Below, one piece after another: positions 46,150-57,647 of a DNA stretch of 64,000 nt. This stretch comes from Catenaria anguillulae PL171 (lineage: Eukaryota > Blastocladiomycota > Blastocladiomycetes > Blastocladiales > Catenariaceae), in assembly GCA_002102555.1 (NCBI GenBank), contig MCFL01000022.1, positions 124,001 through 188,000 of the forward strand, read 5' to 3'. Each line of letters begins with the position of its first letter. Positions within the stretch are counted from its first letter, which is position 1. A model generated the notes under the pieces. That model was not told the DNA's origin. It saw only the letters and a program-made list of their open reading frames with translations, and made no database searches. The position numbers and the translations under genes were made by a program.

Positions 46150-48028
46150 GGCAAGTGTATGATAATGAGTGAAATACAAAATGAACTAAAAAATACGGGC
46201 TTTTCAAAAGCCGAAACACATCGCCAACGACGGACGATGCTGAACTCCAAGTCCAACAAAAAATCAATCCATCACGCCTTCAACTCGCCAGCGGCGCCCT
46301 TGCCACCCTCGCCCGTGAACCCAAACACAACGTCCATGGCCTCGAGGGTCGTTCCCTTTGTCTCTGGGACAGCCACTTGGACATAGGCGGCCATGGCCAG
46401 ACCCGTGCACCCAAACACGGCATACTGCGAGGCGCCAAGCGCCTCTGAAATGTAGGGCCACGAGAAGGACAAGATGGTGTTGTTGATCCAGTTGGACGCC
46501 GTGGCCAAGCCGGTACCTTTGCCGCGGACACGCAGCGGAAAGATTTCCGACTGGTACACCCACACACGGGGCCCCACGTCGAGGCAAAGCACAGCACATA
46601 GGCGTACATGCACAGCACGGCAATGATGGAAAAGGCGCGTGCCGAACCCGGGACCAGCGTGTCGGCCGTGATCTTGTCACCCGGCATGCCGACGGTCGAT
46701 TGGAACAGGTTGACAAACAGGACGAGCAGCCACATGCACGTGGCCATGCCGAGGCCGCCCCACTTGAGCAGCTTTGTGCGGCCTGCACGCTCAATCAAGT
46801 ACATGCCCGGGAAGGTACCAAACACATTGACGAGCGACTGGATCACGACATTGACCGTGATGGCGGTTTCCTTGGGAATGCCCATGGCGATAAAGAGCGA
46901 CGACGAGTAGTACATGACGGCGTTGATGCCTGTCCATTGCTGGAAAAACTGCAGCACAATGCCAATCACGAGACGGTTGCGGATGCCCGGGCGCATGAGT
47001 TCGGACCACGACGCTTGGCCAATTTGCTTTTCGGCCTCAATGCCCTGCTTGAAGTCGTGGAACTCTTCTTGCACCTCGGCAGACATGGAGTCGGCTTGAC
47101 GCGCCTTGGCCAAGTGCGAAAGCGCCTCATTGTCGCGGCCGCGAGATAAGAGCCAGCGCGGCGATTCGGGCAAGAAGAAGAGCATGACCATGAGAATGAA
47201 CCCGGGGATCGCTTGGATGGCAAGCGCCAAGCGCCACTGGCCGTCATTGTTGAAGCGGGCGTTGCCGAAAGCCGCAATGATGATGGCGTTGCAAATCGAG
47301 GCCACGGCAATACCGATCGTGATCATGAGCTGCTGCACCGACGTGAGACGACCGCGCTGCTCGTTGGGGGCAATCTCGGCAATGTACAGCGGCACAGACC
47401 CGGAAAGCATGCCAATACCACACCCGCCCAAGAAGCGCCCAGCAACAATGGTGGTCAAGCGACCCGTGACGGAAGACGAGGCAGGCACAAGCGCTTGAAT
47501 CAGACCACCGGCAGTGAACATGAAAGTGCCCGTCATGATGGCACGCTTGCGGCCGAGCCAGTCGCCAAAGAAGGTGATGATGAGTGCGCCGGGAATGCAG
47601 CCAAACACAAAGGCGGTGACAATGGACGACTTGCGGAACGTGGACTCGGCCGTCTTTTCAAAGGCACCAGCGGGCGTCATTTCGTGCATGCCAAAGAAGA
47701 GCGAGAAGGCGTCCATTTCGAGGACAGAGTTGATGATGCCAATCTCGTAACCAAACAGCAGGCCACCGAGGGCTGCCGTGAAGCTATCATCATGATTGAC
47801 ATTCAGAACGAGGTCGAGGTTGAGTTAGATTTGACCGTGGGAATATTGGCGGAGAGGAAAAAGAGAGCAGCGACGTACGCAATAAAGTAGCCATAAGTCT
47901 GTGCAGAACCCATGGTGGTGTATCGTGGGATGATGATTGGAATGAGGATGCGATTCAGCGAATCGAAAGGGTAAGGTCGGTTGGTAGATTGATGTGAGGA
48001 TAAGAATGTATGGCGGAGCACACGCCTG
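46150..48028 (-). repeat. Inverted repeat, right copy (sugar transporter unit)
   Basis: Reverse-complement counterpart of 34794-36677. By eye the copies differ at scattered single bases and small indels in the flanks and at only a handful of sites in the coding region. The two copies are separated by 9.5 kb. Confidence 0.92.
46272..47913 (-). CDS. MFS sugar transporter (SP family), copy 2
   Basis: Nearly identical to copy 1, with exon 1 at 47913-47879, the same intron, and exon 2 from 47783. All sugar-porter motifs are shared. This copy has its own frame break at about 46567: CCCCGTGTGTGG lacks one C compared with CCCCGTCGTGTGG in copy 1, in the WGPVVWVYQSE segment. Conversely, the position where copy 1 is broken is intact here, so the last helix and the PETKGTTLE motif are read normally to the stop at 46272. 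Each copy therefore shows a private one-base deletion at a different place, more like sequencing error or very recent events than shared decay. A one-residue difference near the C-terminus (Gly-Glu-Gly for Gly-Val-Gly) is visible. Confidence 0.88.
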
Positions 48029-49010
48029 GATGTCGAGGATATGTTTTCGATGAGGAGAATCGACTGGCGGATGTATGGGGATCCCCCTGGCTTTTGTACC
48101 GATGCGCTCAATCGGTTTCGGTCGAGGGAATCGCTCGATTCCTCTCATCGGGACCATGAGTCCATGCTTTGCCAGACGCCATGAGGCTTGAGGAGCCATG
48201 AGGGGCTGCAAAACCTTACCTGTGCCCGTTATTTCGTAACGGGAGGGCCAGCACTAGCCTTATTGTGTTTGACTTTTCGTCACCATGACCTGCCATGACA
48301 GCTGCAAGACAACCTTGGCCATGGAACAGCCACCAGACTGGCAAAGACCTGCCCAAAATACTGAGTCACATGTACCGCAGCAGGGATGGCGTGTCGGGTC
48401 CACAGGCGCGGCAAATGTCTCACACGCCACGCCGTTCATGAATCACCTTCTTCGTGCAGCAGGGCGATCCCCACTCCTCTCGCCCATGTCAATGGGACTC
48501 GCCGTTTCGACCTCGCCAGCCCATCACCCGTCAGTGGTCATGCCCACAATTCATCCCGAGAGATTACTTCCGTCCGAAACGCAAGCTCCCGACGCCTCTG
48601 AGCCAAGCTTCCCATGACGACGCTCCCGCATCGGTACCCGATCACTTCACTCAACGCTATCATGTGTCACGTCGGTACATTTGCGGTTGCCGACCTGGAC
48701 TGTCTTGCGATATTTATCCCTGGCTTCCTTCAGATTGATTCTCGGCTCTCTTGGAAATCGAACTGAAACCTGCTCACAAAGATGTCGACTACCGATCCGC
48801 CGTTCAGTGATACGGAAAGGCGTTTCCATTCGGTACAAGAGATACACAAACATTGATGGGTGGGTACTGACAATAGAAAGAGACAAAACGGTGGGGCATC
48901 AATTGTAACAAAGCGGGTTTTTGAATGGTGAAACTATAGACAAAATGCGGACAACATGGATCTTGTCACCAACTATTTACACAGCGGACTTCGAATCGAT
49001 CACATTCTTC
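48029..49010. other. Intergenic region
   Basis: Between the right inverted-repeat copy and the 3' end of the Gln-ladder repeat protein. No supported gene. Several overlapping short frames have no conserved features. Confidence 0.4.
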
Positions 49011-50009
49011 TCACACGAGCATCGTGCTCACCATCGGCTCCGCAAACGCCGACCCATCCACAACCGTGGTCGAATACCCGGCGCCATCCACCGTGTTTGT
49101 CAAGTTGGACGCGGCCGTCCACGACGCATCGCCCACTGGCACGGCGTCGCCCGGGCCTGGGCATGGCAAAATGTGCATCATGCCGTCGTCCTTGGGCGCA
49201 AACGCCAGCTGCGCTTGGAACGCGTCTTGGACTTGCTGCACAACGCCGCCATCGTCCATTTGGAAACGGCCACCAAAGATGTTGGCAAACTGGTCCTGGA
49301 ACGCAGACTGGTTCTGAATGATGGCCGAGTTGTCACCGGCATTGGCAAATTGCACCTGCGTCAAATCCTGCGCCTGCGAAACGAGGTCGCCGCCTGTCGG
49401 GTACCCGTGGCCATAATGCAAGTCGGCAAACTGGGTCTGGAACGCGTCTTGCTGCTGCACCACAAGGGCGTCGTCACCGGCATTGGCAAATTGCACTTGG
49501 TCCAGATCTTGCGCTTGCTGAATCGCGTCGCCGGTCAAATCGTGCATGTTGCGGCCGCCGCCAATGTTGGCTTGTTGGTTTTGCACGGCGTTTTGGTTCT
49601 GCACCACGACCGAGTTGTCGCCCGCGTTGGCAAACTGAGCTTGCGTCAAGTCTTGCGCTTGGTTGATGGTATCGGGCCGCGAGCCGCCGTGACCGTGCCC
49701 TTGGCCTTGCAGGTTGGCAAATTGGTTTTGGAACGCATTCTGGTTTTGCACCACGAGCGAGTTGTCGCCGGCGTTGGCGAATTGGAATTGGTTGAGGTCT
49801 TGGTTTTGCGCGATGACGTCGTTGAAGTCGAGCATGGCACGGCCTCCAGCGTCGGCTTGCTGCGCTTGAATGGCGTCTTGGGCTTGCACGATGAACGAGT
49901 TGTCGCCTGCATTGGCAACCTGGACTTGGGCCAGGTCTTGCTGCTGGGCAATCACGTCGTCGGTCGGGAAGCAGGGGAGTTGGAAGAAGGTGGCGGCCGA
50001 CGCAGACAT
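49011..50009 (-). CDS. Gln-ladder repeat protein, five and a half tandem 46-50-residue repeats
   Basis: A single-exon 332-residue protein starting MSASAATFF, with no signal peptide or membrane helix. After about 15 residues come five full repeats and one partial. Each has the core (Val/Ile)-x-Gln-x-Gln-Asp-Leu-x-Gln-x-Gln-Phe-Ala-Asn-Ala-Gly-Asp-Asn-Ser, then x-Val-Val-Gln-Asn-Gln-x-Ala-Phe-Gln-x-Gln-Phe-Ala-Asn, and a Gly/His-rich linker of variable length. Each unit itself splits into two related halves of about 20 residues with Gln at regular spacing, so there are about 11 half-repeats. The regular Gln, Asn-Ala-Gly and branched hydrophobic residues resemble beta-solenoid or amyloid repeats such as bacterial curlins, but I do not recognise the family. 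The last about 60 residues are unique (PCPGPGDAVPVGD, then a Thr/Val-rich tail). Function unknown; an assembling structural or adhesive protein is a guess. Confidence 0.85.
   Translation of the reverse strand: MSASAATFFQLPCFPTDDVIAQQQDLAQVQVANAGDNSFIVQAQDAIQAQQADAGGRAMLDFNDVIAQNQDLNQFQFANAGDNSLVVQNQNAFQNQFANLQGQGHGHGGSRPDTINQAQDLTQAQFANAGDNSVVVQNQNAVQNQQANIGGGRNMHDLTGDAIQQAQDLDQVQFANAGDDALVVQQQDAFQTQFADLHYGHGYPTGGDLVSQAQDLTQVQFANAGDNSAIIQNQSAFQDQFANIFGGRFQMDDGGVVQQVQDAFQAQLAFAPKDDGMMHILPCPGPGDAVPVGDASWTAASNLTNTVDGAGYSTTVVDGSAFAEPMVSTMLV
49250..49965 (-). repeat. Tandem coding repeat, unit about 140-150 bp
   Basis: DNA-level tandem repetition underlying the Gln-ladder protein. Phrases such as gagttgtcgcc.ggc.ttggcaa and ttgg.tctggaacgc recur five times with substitutions mostly at third positions. 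This indicates an old, selected amplification rather than a fresh microsatellite. Confidence 0.8.
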
Positions 50010-51043
50010 GATGGCGTTGGGATGAGTGGATGATGTTTGGAGTGTGGGACCAGTCAGTGGCTATTGACGATGCAGAGACCAGAAGAATGGGATGAGATGG
50101 GAGGATGAGGTGGGTTCAAGTAGTCCCAGCTCGCCATGGGTCGCCTTTGCAGGTCAATGACGAGCTGGGAATGACGGTGAGCATGACCGCAATGCTCTGG
50201 GATATTGCGAATCATTTCGATTGCGGCCGTTCCAAACAGTGCACTGCGGCGCAATAGGCTGTGTACTGCAAGTGAGACATGATGATTGCTCCTCACCGCT
50301 CCACAGAACAGAACGCTTGGATTCAAACCGAGGATTCAAACCGGTCTCACTTTCTTACGGCTTGCAGCGGCGAGCGTGATACTACATTGGGTGACGTTGG
50401 TCGTCAACTCACCGACCCTGTGACCTTTGCCCGGTCCGCATTCATACTGTCAGTGGCCATCGCACGGCTCCTCTCTTAACACCACGTGATGGGAGGGTAG
50501 AGGCGACGAGATGGGAATGGCTTGCATCAAAGCACATGAAACGCCGACAAGATGAGTGCGTATGAGATGGTATAGTAGTAAGCAGGGAGGGAGGGAAAAG
50601 GAAGAACAAAACAGAAAAGGACTGGGGAGTTGTAGGTCGTAGTAGGAACAGCTCGACGGATGGGGTGGCGGTGGGTAGTGGTGGATAACACAGAAAAACA
50701 GGGAGGAGATAAACGCCAGTGGCAACAAAAGCAACGGGGTACAAGAGTTACGGAAAACGTGGGGTAAGTCAAGAAATGAAAGACGGAAAAGGGGATGGAC
50801 AAGAGGCGCAGCTACAACACGCAGGGTGGGGATACGAAACGGAAAGAGAAAAAAAAAAAATACGAAAAAAACAAGGGACAAAGGAAAACTCACCTCCGGC
50901 CTTCAACCCAATACCCAGAGCCTCGGCTCCATCCGAAACGATACTTGGTGCAAACGCCGCAATACAAGTAATCTACGCCCTGCTCGACTCGACTCGACAT
51001 CGAACAGGGGACGACGTGGGTCGACCTGAACTTGTCCACCTAC
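50010..51043. other. Intergenic region
   Basis: Upstream of the Gln-ladder gene and downstream of the kinase gene. Purine-rich on + between about 50560 and 50890, with an A10 run near 50849. No supported gene. Confidence 0.4.
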
Positions 51044-53085
51044 CTACCTGGAAAATGAGCCCTCGCCGTGATGCTCTGCAACCAGCCCAAGCGCGTTCTG
51101 GACATGCGCGGGATCCACGCCACCTGCTGCAGCGCCACTGGCCGTCAACGGGCGCAAGGGCTTGACGCCCTTCAACCACTTGCACTCTTGGACATCCTTG
51201 ATGCCCCACCGCTTCTCAGGCTCCCTTCTGAGCAACCTGCTAATGACCGTCTTGACGGCCTCGGATAATGGCCGGCGATACGGCTTGGCAGGTAAAATGA
51301 GCGAGTCTTGGGCCGAGTCGTACGGTGTCGACACATTGAGCATCACGTACAGCACGACGCCCAAGGCCCAGCACTCTGCCTTTGCTGCGTCGTAACACAA
51401 GGCGCACGTGCCCGAGGTGTGGCGTGTGCACGGCTTGCGCTCGGATTTGACGGCTTCGGGCGCGTTGTAGCACTCGGTGCCAAACGACCCGTGCTGCATC
51501 GAGTCGAGCGTCGTGGCAGAGCCAAAATCGATCAGTTTGATTTCGAGCCGGTCGTTGATAAGGATGTTTTCGTCCTTGAGGTCTAGATGGGACACACACG
51601 CAAACAAAGAAAGTGGTCAGTGACCCACGTCATTCAAGGTTGAATCCGGGTGTGAGACAACATACCGCGATGACAAATGTTGTTGGCATGCAAATACGCC
51701 ACCACGTCCACCAGCTGCGCAAACACCAACCTGGCGCGATCCTCACAAAACGGGCCAAACCGATCCAAACACTCAAACAAGTCGCGACTCGTCTTCCACA
51801 GCGGCAAAGGCGGCAACTCGAGCTCGTTCGACAAGTAGCTCGCAAACGACTCGTGCACGGGTGAAGTGACTGCGGGCGATGCAAGCAGTGCCAGCTCGCC
51901 CCAAATGGCGGCCGATTCGGGCAGTGTCAGCGATGTGGATCCGCGGTGGGCAAGGGCCGGAGGGGCCATGCCGGGCCCCATGGCGTTGGCAGGGGACAGC
52001 GCCGCGGCCAGGCTCGCCAAGCTCACAGAACTCATGCTTCTGCTGCCGAGGCGCGGGCTCCCCGGGGCAGACATGGCGTCGCCAAATCCGCGTTGCGGCG
52101 CCTCCGTATTCCATGCGTGATCGGCCACGCACTCTGACCAGGCAACCAACGGGCCGGCAAGTTCGAGAATCAGGTAGTAGAAAGTAGCATCAGTGAAGTG
52201 TGCAATGTATCGGATGAGATTCGGATGCGAGAGCGTCGACAAGACGCGGATTTCCGTGGGCATTTCCTTGATGCGTGGCGATTGCGGAGTGAGCTCATAG
52301 TGCATGTCGAGAATGGGCGGCGGCGAGGATGTGTCGGACCCGCCTCCTCCGCCTCCAGCTCCGCCGCCACCGCCGGATGACGAGCTGGTGGATGAAGCCG
52401 ACCCGCCGCTTCCACCGTGTCCACCAAGTCCTGCAAGCCCCGATGCCTCAAACGCTTGCCGGACTTGTTTGGCCATGCCGCGCGAGCGAAAGATAAACTT
52501 GACGGCCACAGGCATGCCTGCCTGTGGGTGGCCTGGTCGCAGAGTGCCACGCAACACGACGGCTTGCGAGCCAATGCCCAGTACTTCTTCGGTCAGGTCG
52601 ACCGATGCGAGAAACTCTGGATGTAAAGCAGCACCAAAGAGATGCGAGCGGCCAGAGTATTGCATGGAAAACAGGGACGGCGTGCGTGGTGGGTGCATTG
52701 CAGTGAGTGTCGAGTAGGTCGAGCCTGGGGTGGCAGGGACGTGCGGCGGAGTGGCGGATGATGGGAGGAATCGACTCGAGGTCGAGTGGCCAGGGTTGGT
52801 TGCATTGGCGTTGGCGACGCCAACGTCGAGCGAGAGAGGGTGCCGGTTTAGGGAGAGCGAGTGTTCATGGGCGTGGGCGTGCATGTCTAGTGAGGATTCG
52901 GGGAGTGGGATGTGCATTGGGTGGACGGCAGCGCCCGTGGACGAGGGAATGGCGTCGAGTTCCGAGGCAGGAGAGGCGACGACCAGGGTGCTGGTGCACG
53001 CCGCCGACGCTGAGGCCGAGGCCGGCGGGTGCGACGAGGCCGTGAAAGTGATTGGTGTGTCCATGGTATGTGTTGGAGAGTCCAT
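51044..53085 (-). CDS. Ser/Thr protein kinase, PAS-kinase-like catalytic domain with large inserts
   Basis: Two exons (53085-51666 and 51582-51044), joined exactly inside the HRD motif (CATCGCG|AC), give 652 residues. The first about 150 residues are Ser/Pro/His-rich and disordered. Kinase motifs: a degenerate Gly loop LGIGSQAVVLRG, VAVKF (catalytic Lys), HRDLKDEN, DFGSA, YNAPEA, and a C-lobe Arg in EKRWGIKDV. LKDENILINDRLEIKLIDFG resembles PAS kinase/Psk1 and related CAMK-group kinases, but no PAS domain is visible. Two unusual inserts are present: a Gly/Ser run of about 60-80 residues between beta-3 and helix C (about 52480-52300), and about 130 Ser/Ala/Pro-rich residues between the hinge and helix E. 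There is also a small Cys-containing insert after the APE segment (PCTRHTSGTCALCYD). Probably an active kinase; the pathway is unknown. Confidence 0.85.
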
Positions 53086-54348
53086 TGTGAGTTTGCTGAG
53101 GGTGTATGAATCACTACGGGCAGTCGCTGTCGAAGGGTATTGTTGCTGTTTTGACTAAGGGAAGTATACCTGCAAGTGAAGTCGCGAGAATGGAAATACA
53201 CGTGTGGTGTGGACGAGAGAGGGCTGGGATTGGGCTATGTGTAAATATTTGTAGGGCAACAACAAGGGCTGCAGGAGAGGCGGCAGAGGACTGCCGAGTG
53301 GAATCAAGTGAGTGTGTTGTCTCGAGCTCCTGTGGTGATTGCAGGCAGCCTGCAACTGAGGGTATTATTCTACAGCACACAAGACACAATCTGTGCCCAG
53401 CGGAGAGAGACGTTCGACACGCTCGCTCGGCGCTGCTCAAGAAAGCCAAAAAGCGTGCTGAAGCACTGATAACAGGTTCCCGCAGGCCAACGGCAACGCA
53501 GGTCCAAAGCGCCAAAAATGCGAGTGGAAATAAATAATCTCGGTCCAGTGGCAAGAGCGCTTGCGGATGATATCAGTGAAATGCTGACCCGGTTGATTGA
53601 TATTGTGCTTGCGACCGATGGTTCTGCTGGCGTAGTTGGAAGGGACAGGTCGATCCAAATGCGAAGCTCGAACGCAGCCTGGCAGGGCGCGCTGCGAAAG
53701 ACGAGAAGGATGATCGGCGCCCGATTGCAACCACGAAAATGTCCGCAACCACGCGAAAAGGGAGCCTCAAATGTGTGGAAATGGTCAAATCGTCAAGAGC
53801 GAAGCTTGACAATGAAGGGGAATGGGCGACGGTGAAATGCTACGTTAACCAGCGTGGATCGTCAGCGGTCGGATTGGCAAATGGGCAAAGCCCAGAGATG
53901 AGCTTGTGGAGTTGGGTCTTGCTTGGTTGGAACGCTGTTGTGGCCACACGAAGGCAAAGCATCGGCCAGCGTTGCGGAAAAGCAGCGAGGAATGTCGAGT
54001 TGGAAAGGGGCAATTGACAGGCAGGGTTGCGATCGATATTGGGATTGCAGCAAGTCACTCGGGAGTGAAGGGCTTATGCTTAGGCAAGGTGTATGCCCGT
54101 CTTGGTGATGGCAACCAAGCGCGTTCGAAAAAGAGTTGCCGCTTCTAGAACAGCTCTAGAAGTCTTTGTCGAAGCGAGGCTCAGCCCTCCGATCCGACGT
54201 TTGCCGATGTGGTGATGTTTGCCAGCAGCCAACAGAGCCATCATCACCGCGAAATCAATAAGGCGCCTGTCTGATGCCCCGTTTGCCTCCTCTAGCGAAA
54301 TCCGCCACTGTTCAACGCACGCACTGCACTGCCCGCCCACCACCCACC
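53086..54348. other. Divergent intergenic region
   Basis: 1.26 kb between the kinase (-) and OSCP (+) genes. Presumably both promoters. The short frames inside have no conserved character. Confidence 0.4.
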
Positions 54349-55317
54349 ATGAACTCGTTGCGCACTGGTCTCCCCAAGGTCTGTCATGTTTTCCGACCTG
54401 GGCCACCCACCGCCTGTGCCTGTGTTGCCACCGGTTGCTTGCTGCACGCCAAGGGCATGCCCACAGATGGATGGCATCCTCACCATAACGAATCGCCACT
54501 GACACCCCTGTCATTTATCCGTTATGTAGCTCGCTCGCGGCTTTGCCTCGGCCGCCGTCCAGGTACGCCAATTTGCACAACATGTTCGCCCTGCATCCTT
54601 TATCCGATCCAACCCGGCTAACTGCCCAACCGTCTTCAACCGCATCTTTCCTGGGATGAATTGAATCTCGATTAGGCTCCGATCCAAATGCACTCGCTCG
54701 AAGGCCGCTACGCCACTGCCCTCTTCACGGCGGCCTCCAAGGCCAAGTCATTGACTGCCGTCGAGACTGACTTGCGCGCCTTCAACGCTTCGCTGCACGC
54801 GGACGCCGAGTTCCGTGCCTTTATTGAGTCGCCCGTGGTGGACACAAAGTACAAGACGCAAGCCGTCAAGGCGGTTGCCGCCAAGAAGAACTTCAACGCC
54901 ACCACGACCAACTTCTTCACCTTGTTGGCTGAAAACGGCCGCTTGGACATGTCGGTTGCCGTGCTCGAGTCGTTTGGTCAGCTCATGTCTGCGCATCGTG
55001 GCGAGATCCCCGTGGTGGTCACGTCGTCGCAGCCCTTGGATACCAAGACGCTCAACAGGGTCCGGGATGCCTTGGCCAAGGGCGGCAAGTTCACGGCCAA
55101 GAACCAGACCTTGATTGTCTCCAACAAGGTCAACCCATCCATCTTGGGCGGCATGATTGTCGAGGTGGGCGATCAGACCATTGACATGTCCGTGTCGTCC
55201 AAGATGGCCAAGATCGAGAAGGCTCTTGCCGGTGCGTTTTTTTTTTTGTTGACTTTTGGGCTGGGATGCGCTGGATGCTCACGCCGTCTTGCTTTGCGTC
55301 TCGTAGAGTCTGTCTAA
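54349..55317 (+). CDS. ATP5: Mitochondrial ATP synthase subunit OSCP (subunit 5)
   Basis: Four exons can be placed with matching phases: 54349-54378, 54530-54562, 54676-55231 and 55307-55317, giving 209 residues (usual length about 210). The N-terminus MNSLRTGLPKLARGFASAAVQ is a mitochondrial presequence (basic, no acidic residues). OSCP landmarks are LEGRYATALFTAASK near the start, FFTLLAENGRLD in the middle, and the C-terminal PSILGGMIVEVGDQTIDMSVSSK. The last exon adds only the final residues, AESV and stop. OSCP links F1 to the peripheral stalk of ATP synthase. It is one of the best supported gene models in the window. An intron of 75 bp begins with a GTGCG donor followed by a T-run. Confidence 0.95.
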
Positions 55318-55963
55318 GGTCACAGCTATCTGTTCATTTTGGACCCCCCCCCCTCACCGATGTTGAGGGCAATGTGTGCTGATTGTGCCCGTTTCTCTTT
55401 CTTTCGTTTCTTGTTTGTTGTGCATTGTCCCCACCACCTACCCGCCATTTTCTTCTATATTGATGTTTGGTCCCTTGTTTTGTCGAATGTCGGGTTCCTT
55501 TCCGGCGACGGTTTCTGGCGGATGCGGCGATTGAAGTTGAAATTAAACTTGCCTGCCTAGCTGCGTCCATTCGCGGCCAATGTATCTCACTATTACAATG
55601 TGGAAACAGAAGTATCAGCGGACGTCGGCCAATCGTGCAAAGCTGTGACAAGAAGGAGCTGAGATCGATGGCACTTGGACTTGCGAGTTGTCATATGACG
55701 ATGGAAACGATCATGACGTCTCGTTGGATCGGATTTAAATACTGAACTAGACGGGCAACACCCGGCAATGCACTTCCAAGTCGCCCGGTCCGCGCAATCG
55801 CTTCAGACCCACTTTGCCCACCCCGATCCGCTATCCTCGGTCACTCTCTTAAGCTTGCTGCCCACCATCCGCTTCATCACCAGACGTCGCGTCCGTCCTC
55901 TCAGCTGGGAGCCTTCCGCCACTTCCGCAAGTCACTCTGCGACATTTACCTTCGCTTGACATC
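55318..55963. other. Intergenic region
   Basis: OSCP 3' UTR and promoter of the Nur1-like gene. A C10 run lies near 55345. No further gene. Confidence 0.4.
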
Positions 55964-57647
55964 ATGTCGACCTCGCAGCCGGCCGCGGCCGCCATGCCGA
56001 CATCGTCCCGCCCGTCCCTCTCGGGCTTCAACCCGCAAGCCAAACCCAACATCCGCCGACGCTCTACGTTCCAAAAAGTGACGGCCGCCCCGGGCGACTT
56101 TTGGCTCAAATGCATGGCGCGCTACGAGGAGCTCGAATGGGAGGCCATTCACTCTGCGTTTTCCGTCCCTGTTGGCATTGCTCTCAATGCCCTTTACCTG
56201 TTTTGCATTTCAGTCCGTTTCATTGTGTCAGTACCAGTTACCTCGTCCACTCCCAGTGGGCCCGTGCACGGCCTTGGCCCGTCACCAAACGCACCCGTTG
56301 GCCTGATCGATGCCCCCGCGTACGGCAGCTGGTTGCCCGTGTCCTTGTCGCTGTTTTCGCCAGCGGTCCCGTCAGTGGGGCCGCCAGGCACGTCCAAGCC
56401 ATGGACGGACGAGGTGCCTGGCCCCGCGGGCGCGGAATCGTGGGCGCATTGGGCAGTCCGGACATTGGGCATTGATCGTGTCACACCTTACTTGATGGTG
56501 TTGTTGTGGGCTGTGGGCGTGTTGAACGCTGTGTACTTTTTTGCTCGTTCACGCAAGTATCACTTGACAAAGATTGATGAGAAGGTGTGCATTCTTTTCC
56601 ATTCGGTTCGTTGATGGGCGCTGACAAGTTGTACGTGCACAGAATCCGCCAAAGTCACCAAACTTGAGACGTGTACCTGCTGGGCAAGCGGTGCCAGCGT
56701 GGGCAAACCGCACATTTGGCCGGCTCTTGTACGTGTTTGTTCTTGACCTTATCCACAATCTTGCAATGTCCATGTCTCACATCTTCCGTTTGTTTCTGCC
56801 AGCTGGAACTTGGGCATTCGTCACGTTTACACCTGGATGCTCGCCAACGAGTACGGTACCGATATTCTCGAGCTGCATGCATGGGATCTTTCCGTTTTCC
56901 ACAAGAATGTGTTCTGGTATGTTCCCCTTGTGCATTGATGTTGTGTGTCTCGCTACGGCGCCAACGTGACTCACCCGGCGTGTTTGCATTTGAGCAGTCT
57001 CTTTTCCCCAATCCAGCTCTACATGCTCCATTTTATCCAATTCGACATGTACTCGTTCCCGCTCCTGGGCCTGCTTCCTGCCATGGTATGTTCCGCTTTT
57101 CACATTCCATATCCTCTCTCCCCTCTCCGAATGCTTTCAGCTCACTCACTTGCTGATCGCACATATCCGCCAGCTGTACCTTCTCATCCGTCAGTACGAC
57201 CAGCTCGTCAAAGACCGTGCCATCATTTCGGGCGCCATGTTCTACGAATACAATGTGCGCCTCGTCCACCCGCGCTTGTTTTACCAGCGGGCCGACACAG
57301 CCGTGGGCGGCGACGATCCGATTGACGAGGAGGACGAGGAGGAGGAGAGCCATTTGGACGCGGCAGGTGGGGTCGGGACAAGCACGGGCACCGGGACGGG
57401 CGTGTTGGATCCATTGGCCACACCCATGCCAATGGCGCCACCGAGGCTCGGCACGTGGAATGGAAATGCGGGAGCGGCCGCAACAGGCGTGGCCGGGACG
57501 GCGACCAGCCCAATGCGGAGGGCACAGACGGATGTCGGTGTGGGACAGGGGCAGGGCCAGGAGGAGGTAGGGGAGGACAGGGTCAGGGCAAGCAGGTTGA
57601 CCAATACGCCCAGTCGCCGGTCCAATCCGTTTCAACGGCGCAAGTGA
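55964..57647 (+). CDS. Nur1/Mug154-like nuclear envelope protein (DUF2418)
   Basis: Five exons. Junctions are at about 56585 (GAGAAG|GTGTGC), 56728, 56935 and 57084. After a basic N-terminus come several membrane segments: ALNALYLFCISVRFIVS, a Pro/Gly-rich lumenal-type loop, and VLLWAVGVLNAVYFFA. The diagnostic part is LELHAWDLSVFHKNVFCLF followed by FSPIQLYML. Later comes QYDQLVKDRAIISGAMFYEYN then VRLVHPRLF, which parallels the KDT.LIHKEVLHEYDTKFVHPR block of Nur1/Mug154. A long acidic, then Gly/Thr/Arg-rich tail ends NPFQRRK. Nur1 works with the inner nuclear membrane protein Heh1 in rDNA anchoring and silencing. The family call is by motif; the tail is longer than usual. Confidence 0.75.

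Noticed and set aside
49250-49965. Regularly spaced repeats that could suggest a CRISPR-like array
   Set aside because: Units are contiguous, divergent at third codon positions and keep one open frame; this is a coding tandem repeat in a eukaryote.
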